DNA from: Alicyclobacillus tolerans | GTDB taxonomy: Bacteria > Bacillota > Bacilli > Alicyclobacillales > Alicyclobacillaceae | Assembly (NCBI RefSeq): GCF_900142255.1 | Contig: NZ_FRAF01000001.1 | Span: forward strand, 180,106 to 244,105 | DNA length: 64,000 nt | Direction: 5' to 3' | Shown: positions 57,922 through 64,000 of the stretch, piece after piece | How positions within the stretch are numbered: position 1 is the first letter of the stretch | Layout of the letters: every line of letters starts with the position of its first letter | The notes under the pieces: model-generated | Database searches by the model: none | What the model was told of the DNA's origin: nothing | Seen by the model: only the letters and a program-made list of their open reading frames with translations | Position numbers and translations under genes: made by a program

Positions 57922-57950
57922 AAAAATAGGCAGCAGCTAGCGCTCCTGCC
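57922..57950 (-). terminator. Terminator of cotJAB
   Basis: Minus strand GGCAGGAGC, GCTA loop, GCTGCTGCC (8 of 9 paired, 57929-57950), followed by TATTTTTATATT. It lies just after the cotJB stop. Confidence 0.75.
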
Positions 57951-57974
57951 ATTCAACATTTCACGATATTCTCT

Positions 57975-58232
57975 TCAAATTTGCCAGGGCCAAGGCGTAT
58001 TCGACCACGCCCAGCTCTCACCTGTTGGGCTGTTGCCATACTGTTGAAGAGGACCAAATTTGGCTTCAAACTGACTCATTAAATTGGCTTTACGCTTTTG
58101 AAATTGCTGAAATTGAGCCAGTGCTGCTGAATCATTCGGATGCGTATCCAAATAGAGGGTCAAATCAACCAGTACAAAATCGACAGCCTGCAACTCCTGC
58201 AAATAGTGATAGTATTGGGAGGAAACTGACAT
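57975..58232 (-). CDS. cotJB: Spore coat protein CotJB
   Basis: 85 residues. YYHYLQELQAVDFVLVDLTLYLDTHPNDSAALAQF and the GPLQQYG ... WSNTPWPWQI end are the CotJB pattern. ATG 58232 is eight bases after GGGGGG; an ATG two codons earlier (58238) overlaps the cotJA stop but lies too close to that site. CotJB is needed with CotJA and CotJC for incorporation of the set into the coat. The terminator follows directly, so cotJC is not in this operon. Confidence 0.92.
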   Translation of the reverse strand: MSVSSQYYHYLQELQAVDFVLVDLTLYLDTHPNDSAALAQFQQFQKRKANLMSQFEAKFGPLQQYGNSPTGESWAWSNTPWPWQI

Positions 58233-58234
58233 AC

Positions 58235-58456
58235 TCATCGCCCCCCTTTGCCATCATGGTAAGGATAGGGGCTGAACAAGTCGGGCCACAGTACTCCGTG
58301 GCGAAGTGCCTGTTGAGGAGAATACTGTTTCAATTGCGTAGGTTGTACGGTTATCCACTGGTTGGGTGGAATGACAAAACGAACAAATCCCCTGCCGGGA
58401 CAAGGATCGTACGGACTGCGGTAGGGTGCGTAAGCAGCCCACTGGTGAAACTGCAC
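58235..58456 (-). CDS. cotJA: Spore coat protein CotJA
   Basis: 73 residues from GTG 58456, eight bases after GAGG. YAPYRSPYDPCPGRGFVRFVIPPNQWITVQPTQLKQYSPQQALRHGVLWPDLFSPY matches CotJA throughout. First gene of cotJA-cotJB. Its leader folds into two hairpins just upstream of the start, one of which involves the ribosome site. Mother-cell sigma-E control is known for B. subtilis cotJ; I could not place a convincing sigma-E promoter here. Confidence 0.92.
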   Translation of the reverse strand: MQFHQWAAYAPYRSPYDPCPGRGFVRFVIPPNQWITVQPTQLKQYSPQQALRHGVLWPDLFSPYPYHDGKGGR

Positions 58457-58479
58457 TGGCAAAACCTCGCTTTCGCAGG

Positions 58480-58504
58480 TCTTAGCAGCCTTTAAAAAGG
58501 CTAA
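58480..58504 (-). promoter_or_regulatory. Leader hairpins of cotJA
   Basis: Minus strand CTTAGC ... GCTAAG with inner CCTTT/AAAGG (58480-58504). Next to it CCTGC, GAAA, GC(G)AGG can fold with a GNRA tetraloop that pairs the GAGG ribosome site. No U-run follows. Confidence 0.45.
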
Positions 58505-58600
58505 GCCCTTCTCTATGACGATACGTATAGCATAGAGATATGCGAATAGGACAGTTTACAGACGCCAGACTGCTGCAATACCACGACTCATTTGAAAATA

Positions 58601-59152
58601 TTAGTGCAATAGTAAGGCTACTACAAGCCCCACCACACCGCCGCCGAGTACTTCAATTGGCCTATGGCCAACATGTTCATTCAGTACGGGCCAATCTGTC
58701 AGCCACCAAGGCAATTTTGCAATCCGCATAGCTGGTATTTTGTTGGTTTTCCAGTTTGTAGAATCCACTCGACCTTGCCCACTTCCCTGGTTCACATTTT
58801 TTTGAGAATGGAGCAAAGCGTGTTGCCCTTTTAAATCGTGCAGCAATCGATTTAACACAGCGGCTTGACGACCAGTTTGCCAGCGCACCCCAGCTGCGTC
58901 GTACATGACAATGATGGCAATAAACAAGCCTAATCCCAAAACTGGATTTTGACCGCCATAACGTAGCCATAATTCAACAACCAAAGCAACCACCAAAGCT
59001 GTGTGTGAACTCGGCATACCGCCAGACTGCCGCATACGCTGCCAATCAAAACGGCGAGCTTGAATCATGATGAGAATAGGCTTCAGTACCTGGGCAGTGA
59101 CCATAGCCACCAGCGGAGCAATCCAGATATAAGCGGATTCTCTCAATATCAC
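58601..59152 (-). CDS. Divergent PAP2 family protein (YuiD-like)
   Basis: 183 residues, membrane protein of the DUF212 family. PLVAMVTAQVLKPI, SGGMPSSHTALVVALVVELWLRYG (SGxMPSSH motif) and MYDAAGVRWQTGRQAAVLNRL correspond to the acid-phosphatase-like core; GHRPIEVLGGGVVGLVVALLL ends the protein. A longer-than-usual polar insert (QNVNQGSGQGRVDSTNWKTNK-like region) separates the halves. Probably an undecaprenyl- or lipid-phosphate phosphatase, not proven. GTG 59152 is eight bases after GGAGG. Confidence 0.88.
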   Translation of the reverse strand: MILRESAYIWIAPLVAMVTAQVLKPILIMIQARRFDWQRMRQSGGMPSSHTALVVALVVELWLRYGGQNPVLGLGLFIAIIVMYDAAGVRWQTGRQAAVLNRLLHDLKGQHALLHSQKNVNQGSGQGRVDSTNWKTNKIPAMRIAKLPWWLTDWPVLNEHVGHRPIEVLGGGVVGLVVALLLH

Positions 59153-59197
59153 ATTAGTTTCCTCCATTATCAAATCCTTACTTGCTGTGGGAACCCA

Positions 59198-60004
59198 CTA
59201 AAGGATTTGAGTTAGACGTTGACGATACATTTCATACAGAAGAACACTGCCAGCCATTGCAGCATTGAGACTCTCTACTGTTTTCTGCATGGGAATAGAC
59301 AACGTTTCATCAATCAAATGCAAAAGGCTAGCCGAAATTCCATGCGCTTCACTGCCAATGACCAAGAGAGTTGGAGCAGTTAAAGAAACATCATGGCACA
59401 TTCTTTCAGCATCAGCTTGAGCAGCAATCACGTGACCTCCAGGATAGCAACGCTTCCATTCTTCAATATAAACCGACAATGCTTCTCCCACAACCGATAG
59501 CCGAAACAATCCACCCATTGCAGCGCGTACCACTTTTGGAGAAAGAAAATCAACAGTCCCTATTCCACAGCATACTTCTTGAACGCCAAACGCTTCCGCA
59601 CTGCGAATCAGTGTACCGACATTCCCAGGGTCTTGTAGTCCATCTAAGAGTAGAACATGTTCAGGATATTGAGGGCGAGTTTTTTCTTCCGGCCAGACAG
59701 CAACAGCCAAAATACCCTGTGAAGATTCTGTATCACTGACGAGAGCATAAGCTTGTTCAGATACTTCCCATACATGTTCAATTTTCTTATAGCCAGACAG
59801 TGACTCGAGTGCGGAAAAATCTCTCTGCCGAGTGGAGAGCAATACCAGTGTCTCGATGCATAGTTCACTTTCCAATAAATCTCGAACGAGTTGCTCACCT
59901 TCTACCAAAAAGCTACGCTTTTGCCAACGCTCGTTTTTTTTCTTTAAGCGAGCTAAAGAGCGAATTTTTGGATTTTGCGGCGACTCGATATACTGTACGG
60001 TCAT
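59198..60004 (-). CDS. SpoU/TrmH-family RNA 2'-O-methyltransferase
   Basis: 268 residues from ATG 60004 (GGAG eight bases upstream). N-terminal RNA-binding part (SPQNPKIRSLARLKKKNERWQKRSFLVEGEQLVRDLLES), then the SPOUT knot with LLLDGLQDPGNVGTLIRSAEAFGV, LLVIGSEAHGIS and IPMQKTVESLNAAMAGSVLLYE. This is the YsgA/RlmB-like 23S rRNA type, in the same place as ysgA in Bacillus (near rplT/infC and pheST). The modified nucleotide is not known. Confidence 0.9.
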   Translation of the reverse strand: MTVQYIESPQNPKIRSLARLKKKNERWQKRSFLVEGEQLVRDLLESELCIETLVLLSTRQRDFSALESLSGYKKIEHVWEVSEQAYALVSDTESSQGILAVAVWPEEKTRPQYPEHVLLLDGLQDPGNVGTLIRSAEAFGVQEVCCGIGTVDFLSPKVVRAAMGGLFRLSVVGEALSVYIEEWKRCYPGGHVIAAQADAERMCHDVSLTAPTLLVIGSEAHGISASLLHLIDETLSIPMQKTVESLNAAMAGSVLLYEMYRQRLTQIL

Positions 60005-60036
60005 TGATTCATCTCCCCACCAAAATGAAGAAAGAA

Positions 60037-60094
60037 AACCCGGCCACAAAGAGACGGTTCGGATCAAATTCACCGAACGCTCAAAAGCCGGGTT
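60037..60094 (-). terminator. Terminator of the infC-rpmI-rplT operon
   Basis: Minus strand AACCCGGC (60087-60094) and GCCGGGTT (60037-60044) enclose an inner GTTCGG/CCGAAC stem, followed by TTTTCTTTC. It lies 38 bases after the rplT stop. Confidence 0.8.
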
Positions 60095-60131
60095 GACCTT
60101 AGTGTTGCAATGTGTGTTGACCGACGGTTGA

Positions 60132-60491
60132 TTACGCCTCTATCTTAGCGCGCGCAACCTTGACCAATTCAGCAAAGGCCGCACCGTCTGTCACAGCCAA
60201 ATCAGCTAGCATCTTGCGATTCACTTCTATACCTGCCAATTTCAATCCATGCATCATCTTACTGTAAGATAAACCGCTCTGACGCGCAGCCGCATTAATA
60301 CGTTGAATCCAAAGGCGACGAAAATCACGTTTACGGACTCGACGATCACGGTACGCGTATACGAGAGATTTCATAACCTGCTGTTTAGCCGTACGATACA
60401 GACGATGTTTAGAACCGCGATAACCACGCGCAAGTTTCAAAATCGCTTTATGACGACGACGAGTGACTTTACCAGACTTTACTCTTGCCAT
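60132..60491 (-). CDS. rplT: Ribosomal protein L20
   Basis: 119 residues; [70 protein letters not shown] is L20 throughout. It binds 23S rRNA early in 50S assembly and represses its own operon through the leader before infC. Last gene of the operon, 101 bases after rpmI. Its terminator follows. Confidence 0.98.
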   Translation of the reverse strand: MARVKSGKVTRRRHKAILKLARGYRGSKHRLYRTAKQQVMKSLVYAYRDRRVRKRDFRRLWIQRINAAARQSGLSYSKMMHGLKLAGIEVNRKMLADLAVTDGAAFAELVKVARAKIEA

Positions 60492-60592
60492 TTTCCAACT
60501 TCCTCCTCAGATGCCTCACAGCGAATCTGCAAACCTCACTCCGCTATCGAGTGCGTATGGGGTTGTCCAATCTAAATTCATTCCAAAACTAA

Positions 60593-60790
60593 TTAAAGAT
60601 AGCTGACCAAATGTTTAATACGCTTGACATCTGATGGAGAGACAAGTGTCGTCCCCCGCAAAGTCCGCTTGCGTTTTGCCGACTTCACTTCGGCTTTATG
60701 ATACGCAAAAGCGTGGGCTCGCTTCAGTTTGCCATTGCCAGTACGCTTTACTCGCTTGGAGAGACCACTATGAGTCTTCATTTTTGGCAT
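60593..60790 (-). CDS. rpmI: Ribosomal protein L35
   Basis: 65 residues from ATG 60790: MPKMKTHSGLSKRVKRTGNGKLKRAHAFAYHKAEVKSAKRKRTLRGTTLVSPSDVKRIK is typical L35. GGGAGG precedes the ATG. A 10-bp stem with a 20-base loop (60815-60854) lies about ten bases before the ribosome site and may affect translation. Confidence 0.98.
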   Translation of the reverse strand: MPKMKTHSGLSKRVKRTGNGKLKRAHAFAYHKAEVKSAKRKRTLRGTTLVSPSDVKRIKHLVSYL

Positions 60791-60814
60791 ATTCGTTTCC
60801 TCCCAAACCATGTA

Positions 60815-60854
60815 AACCCGCCGCAACCTGCAGTACACCGCCGGGCGGCGGATT
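60815..60854 (-). promoter_or_regulatory. Hairpin between infC and rpmI
   Basis: Minus strand AATCCGCCGC (60845-60854) and GCGGCGGGTT (60815-60824) pair over ten positions, one as G-U, around a GC-rich 20-base loop. It lies just upstream of the rpmI ribosome site; no U-run. Confidence 0.5.
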
Positions 60855-60954
60855 TCATCTATTCATCAAAAAACATGGTATAGATTTTACTGTTCCGCTT
60901 ACTTCCTACATCAAGTCGTACCACTCTATACAACTTGCCGAGAGCCTCTTCATT

Positions 60955-61473
60955 TTAAGTGGACGATTTGGGCGCCAGAATCATAATCATGCTCCGTCCC
61001 TCAAGGCGAGGAACGCGTTCAACCGTTGCTGAATCTTTGACGGCTTCAGCAAATTTCATCAACAACTGCTGACCGAGAGAAGCGTGTGTAATTTCTCTTC
61101 CACGAAAGCGAACAGAAATTTTCACTTTATCCCCATCCGCCAAAAACTTCATTACATTTTTTAGCTTAACCTGAAAGTCATGCTCCTCAATATTCGGGGT
61201 CATGCGAATTTCCTTGAGCAGAATAACTTTTTGATTTTTACGAGCTTCTTTTTCCTTCTTGCTCTGTTCATACTTGAACTTGCCATAGTCCATGATGCGG
61301 CAAACGGGCGGCTTCGCCGTAGGCGCCACATTGACGAGATCTAAGCTGCGTTCTTCAGCCAAACGGCGAGCATCACGCAACTGCATAATACCCAACTGAT
61401 TGTTGTTTTCGTCAATTACCCGCACTTCTCTGGCGCGTATCCCATCATTGACTTGATACTCTTCTTTGCTAAT
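60955..61473 (-). CDS. infC: Translation initiation factor IF-3, AUU start
   Basis: 172 residues if read from ATT 61473, which lies nine bases after GGAGGTGA. The reading gives SKEEYQVNDGIRAREVRVIDENNNQLGIM, the conserved IF-3 start; the first standard start (GTG 61425) would delete the NDGIRAREVRVI strand. AUU as start codon is known for infC in many bacteria, where IF-3 discriminates against it and so limits its own synthesis. MDYGKFKYEQ, FRGREITH and the C-terminal PRLEGRSMIMILAP are intact. First gene of infC-rpmI-rplT. Confidence 0.95.
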   Translation of the reverse strand: MSKEEYQVNDGIRAREVRVIDENNNQLGIMQLRDARRLAEERSLDLVNVAPTAKPPVCRIMDYGKFKYEQSKKEKEARKNQKVILLKEIRMTPNIEEHDFQVKLKNVMKFLADGDKVKISVRFRGREITHASLGQQLLMKFAEAVKDSATVERVPRLEGRSMIMILAPKSST

Positions 61474-61499
61474 CTGCTGTCACCTCCGGATGAATTCAA

Positions 61500-61640
61500 G
61501 CCCGCCATAAAAAAAGCGCGGCAATCATCCGCGCTCTTGTTTATTTGCACCCAATAATCGCAAATCAACAATTCTTCAACCCGCCAGCCGTACCAGCCAG
61601 GTGAGAAGCGAGCGCTTCTTCTTTAGAATTACGTGTAAAC
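61500..61640 (-). promoter_or_regulatory. L20-type leader with attenuator upstream of infC
   Basis: The minus strand has GAAGCGCTCGCTTCTCACCTGGCTGG and a second GGCTGGCGGG stretch in the way of the Firmicutes L20 leader, then a terminator GAGCGCGG/CCGCGCT with a run of seven Ts (about 61509-61536), 36 bases before the infC ATT. L20 is known to bind such leaders and cause termination. Confidence 0.75.
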
Positions 61641-61678
61641 ACACAATACCATTATAGCAGCAATTCACAAAAAAAACA

Positions 61679-63595
61679 TCATACCAACAATTTTTTCTCT
61701 GCAATCTCTTGAGCGAGCATTTCAGTAAACTCGGACAATTGTAGGGGACCCATATCTCCTTTTCCATACCTTCTTACCGATACACTGCCATTATCCCGTT
61801 CTTTTTCACCCACAACCAGTGTGTATGGAATTTTGCGCACTTGAGCTTCACGAATTTTATAGCCAATCTTCTCTGGCCGAACATCCGCTTCTGCTCGAAA
61901 ACCACGTTGAGAGAGAAACTCCGCCGTTTCTTGAGCATAGCCTGAAAATTCTTCAGCGACACTAGCGACACGTACTTGTACAGGAGCAAGCCAAGCCGGG
62001 AAAGCTCCCGAAAAATGTTCCGTCAAAATTCCCAAAAAACGATCGATAGACCCAAAGATTGCGCGATGGATAACCACCGGACGATGCATTTTTCCATCCT
62101 CACCGACGTATTCCAAATCAAAACGCACTGGTAATTGGAAATCCAATTGGACTGTTGCACACTGCCATGTACGTCCAATCGCATCACGAATGTGAAAATC
62201 GATTTTAGGTCCGTAAAATGCCCCGTCCCCCGGATTGATGCGATACTCAACACCCGCTCCATCAAGAGCTGCCTGCAAAGCTGACTCAGCTTCTGTCCAC
62301 AGTTCATCCGAACCCATAGAATTTTCTGGACGAGTGGATAGCTCGATATGATAAGGGAATTCAAACACGCCGTAGATTTTAGAGACTAATTCAAGCACAT
62401 TCTCAATCTCTCTGCCAATCTGATTCGGTTGGCAAAAGATGTGAGCGTCATCTTGCGTAAACGCCCGCACACGCATCATACCACCGAGTGTTCCGCGCAA
62501 TTCATGTCTGTGTACATGACCGTACTCTGCTATGCGCAACGGTAATTCTCGATAAGAGCGCAGTTTATTGCGGTAAATCAACATATGTCCAGGACAGTTC
62601 ATCGGTTTGAGCGCATAAAGTTCATCGTCAGCTTCCGAGACATACATGTTCTCTTTGTAATGATCCCAATGGCCTGATTCGACCCAGAGCCGCTGATTCA
62701 TCAGCGTTGGTGTGCGGACTTCCTGGTATCCGGCCTCAACTTGCAAACGCCGTTCAAATATTTCTAACTCATTGCGAATAACCAATCCATTTGGCAAATA
62801 AAACGGCATACCCGGAGCATCTTCAGAGAACATAAATAGTTCTAGCTCCTTGCCAAGTTTACGGTGATCGCGTTGCTTCGCTTCTTCCAAAAATTTTAAA
62901 TGATCTTCCAGTTGAGATTTTTTTGCAAACGCTACTGCGTATAAACGGGTCAACATCTCTCGTTGACTATCTCCTCGCCAATAAGCTCCCGCCAAGGACA
63001 TAATTTTGAAGGCTTTAATATAGCCTGTAGATGGAAGATGCGGGCCTCGACAAAGATCGACAAATTCGCCTTGTCGATAGAGTGTCAGTGTCGTATCCGC
63101 AGGCAAGTCTTCAATAATTTCTACCTTGAAACGATCGCCACGGGTTCGAAAAAATTCGAGCGCATCGGAACGACTAATTTCTTCTCGAATGATAGGTAGA
63201 TTTTCGCGAATAATGTTTTGCATTTCAGTTTCTATAGCAGAAAACTCTTCAGGAGAAAAATCGTGATCGGCAAAATCGTAATAGAATCCATTTTCAATCA
63301 CGGGTCCAATGGCAAACTTGGTACCTGGAAACAGTCTTGCTACTGCCTGCGCCATTACATGAGCTGCGGAATGGCGCATAACTTCCAAACCTTCTGCGTC
63401 TGCTAGAGTAAAAAACTCGACTACAGCGTCTTCATGAACAGTGCGCTGCAAATCCATCCAATGACCATTCACTTTAGCCACTACTGCCTCTCTGCCAAGC
63501 CGGGCAGAGAGGCGCATAGCAAGTTGTTGCAAGGTGGTACCGCTCTCCACCGCAATTTGTTGACCGTCTTTGAGCGTAATTTGGTGTTCCAACAT
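61679..63595 (-). CDS. thrS: Threonyl-tRNA synthetase
   Basis: About 638 residues. N-terminal TGS domain (1-62), editing domain with HSAAHVMAQAVARLFP and the YWRGD site, class II core with zinc ligands in MNCPGHMLIY, HRHELRGTLGGMMRVRAFTQDDAHIFC and H in VVIHRAIFGSIDRFLGIL, and an anticodon domain. ATG 63595 is five and TTG 63592 eight bases after GGAGG. Only about 60 bases separate it from the 3' end of a group II intron; no promoter or T-box is in that gap. Confidence 0.97.
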   Translation of the reverse strand: MLEHQITLKDGQQIAVESGTTLQQLAMRLSARLGREAVVAKVNGHWMDLQRTVHEDAVVEFFTLADAEGLEVMRHSAAHVMAQAVARLFPGTKFAIGPVIENGFYYDFADHDFSPEEFSAIETEMQNIIRENLPIIREEISRSDALEFFRTRGDRFKVEIIEDLPADTTLTLYRQGEFVDLCRGPHLPSTGYIKAFKIMSLAGAYWRGDSQREMLTRLYAVAFAKKSQLEDHLKFLEEAKQRDHRKLGKELELFMFSEDAPGMPFYLPNGLVIRNELEIFERRLQVEAGYQEVRTPTLMNQRLWVESGHWDHYKENMYVSEADDELYALKPMNCPGHMLIYRNKLRSYRELPLRIAEYGHVHRHELRGTLGGMMRVRAFTQDDAHIFCQPNQIGREIENVLELVSKIYGVFEFPYHIELSTRPENSMGSDELWTEAESALQAALDGAGVEYRINPGDGAFYGPKIDFHIRDAIGRTWQCATVQLDFQLPVRFDLEYVGEDGKMHRPVVIHRAIFGSIDRFLGILTEHFSGAFPAWLAPVQVRVASVAEEFSGYAQETAEFLSQRGFRAEADVRPEKIGYKIREAQVRKIPYTLVVGEKERDNGSVSVRRYGKGDMGPLQLSEFTEMLAQEIAEKKLLV

Positions 63596-63660
63596 CGTTA
63601 CCTCCATTTTTTTGCATTTTTATTTTCATCTGAAGCCAATCCCATTGGACAGCTTTGACA

Positions 63661-64000
63661 ATCGAGTAGGAGGGGGTGACTAACCCCCGTCCTCTCACAC
63701 CACCGTACGTACCGTTCGGTATACGGCGGTTCATGTTGTGGAACGAATCACATCGTATCGCTCAACTAAGCTAACCAGTCCTCGGTCACGCCAATAGGCA
63801 AGACCGAGGGCTTTATTCATTTGTGGGGTATTTGAGAGTCTCCAGTAGCCCTTGCGGGAACCGCTTATCAGGACTGCCCATTCCTCGGGAATCCCAAGGA
63901 CGACGAGGTTTCGTCGCTTTGTCTTAGGTTTCTTCCATTGCTTAAGGAAGCACATTCTCAATCGGTGACGTATCCACTTGTCTAAGTCCTCGAACACACT
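63661..64000 (-). mobile_element. Group II intron, 3' part, continuing past the right edge
   Basis: On the minus strand the maturase C-terminus is followed directly by domain V (63698-63732: GAACCGCC ... GGTGGTG, a 35-base hairpin with the usual bulge) and domain VI (about 63666-63697: GGACGGGGG ... CCCCCTCC with an unpaired A). The intron end lies near 63661-63666, ending CCTAC or a few bases later. The 5' part is outside the window. Orientation is the same as thrS. Confidence 0.88.
63731..64000 (-). CDS. ltrA: Group II intron reverse transcriptase/maturase, C-terminal part
   Basis: About 89 residues of the maturase-specific (domain X) and end region are visible: DLDKWIRHRLRMCFLKQWKKPKTKRRNLVVLGIPEEWA ... 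YWRLSNTPQMNKALGLAYWRDRGLVSL. The frame is open to the window edge, so an ATG at 63997 is not the real start. The stop TGA (63731-63733) overlaps domain V by two bases. This part promotes splicing; the polymerase domain lies beyond the edge. Confidence 0.92.
   Translation of the reverse strand, partial: SVFEDLDKWIRHRLRMCFLKQWKKPKTKRRNLVVLGIPEEWAVLISGSRKGYWRLSNTPQMNKALGLAYWRDRGLVSLVERYDVIRSTT

Noticed and set aside
58457..58600. Sigma-E promoter for cotJA
   Set aside because: GCATATC and TCCTATT resemble the -35, but no matching CATACA-type -10 lies at the right spacing.

Overview
The window looks like chromosome from an endospore-forming member of the Bacilli. The reasons are the spore genes (sigI-rsgI, yunB, a SafA-like LysM protein, cotJA/JB/JC, CotF- and CotS-family genes), zapA, mutS2, crh, T-box and L20-leader regulation, and strong GGAGG-type ribosome sites. 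RuvC is present, and the gene mix (odhAB, split NAD synthetase, late cobalamin genes) suggests a deep-branching aerobic lineage such as Alicyclobacillaceae. That placement is inference; no 16S or other marker was available. About two genes in five start with GTG or TTG when placed by their ribosome binding site.

Left part (1-29 kb), mostly minus strand: a long housekeeping run reading right to left, consisting of spore kinase, glutaminase-nadE-yebC, a small secreted protein, ruvC-ruvA-ruvB, sigI-rsgI, queA-tgt-yajC. To its right lie a SafA-like gene, a chemoreceptor, yunB, and tyrS behind a tyrosine (UAC) T-box. A class A penicillin-binding protein is divergent. mutS2, cvpA, zapA and a purE-purK-pheS-pheT run follow.

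Middle (29-46 kb): central carbon metabolism. pfkA lies behind a full match to the CggR operator. crh and msmX, a PucR-type regulator, an ACT-domain malic enzyme, an MFS carrier, a phosphodiesterase, htrA, and odhA-odhB follow, then a D-amino-acid transaminase overlapping a signal-less binding protein.

Right part (46-64 kb): two coat genes whose leader can form an 18-bp hairpin over the first ribosome site; pcp; cotJC, separated from cotJAB by about 10 kb; the late cobalamin genes cobU-cbiB-cobS-cobD with convergent cobC; a cluster of three family-2 glycosyltransferases around two small beta-domain proteins, probably a spore-surface locus; a LacI regulator with a mutarotase-like enzyme; cotJAB; an rRNA methylase; infC-rpmI-rplT with an AUU start and L20-type leader; and thrS. 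At the right edge is the 3' end of a group II intron that sits in the thrS leader.

No prophage, CRISPR array, tRNA or rRNA gene was seen. The most notable points are the CggR operator on pfkA, the intron in the thrS leader, the structured leaders of coat genes, the split NAD synthetase with a boxed promoter, and a glycosyltransferase that ends at an in-frame TGA followed by 28 further coding-like codons.
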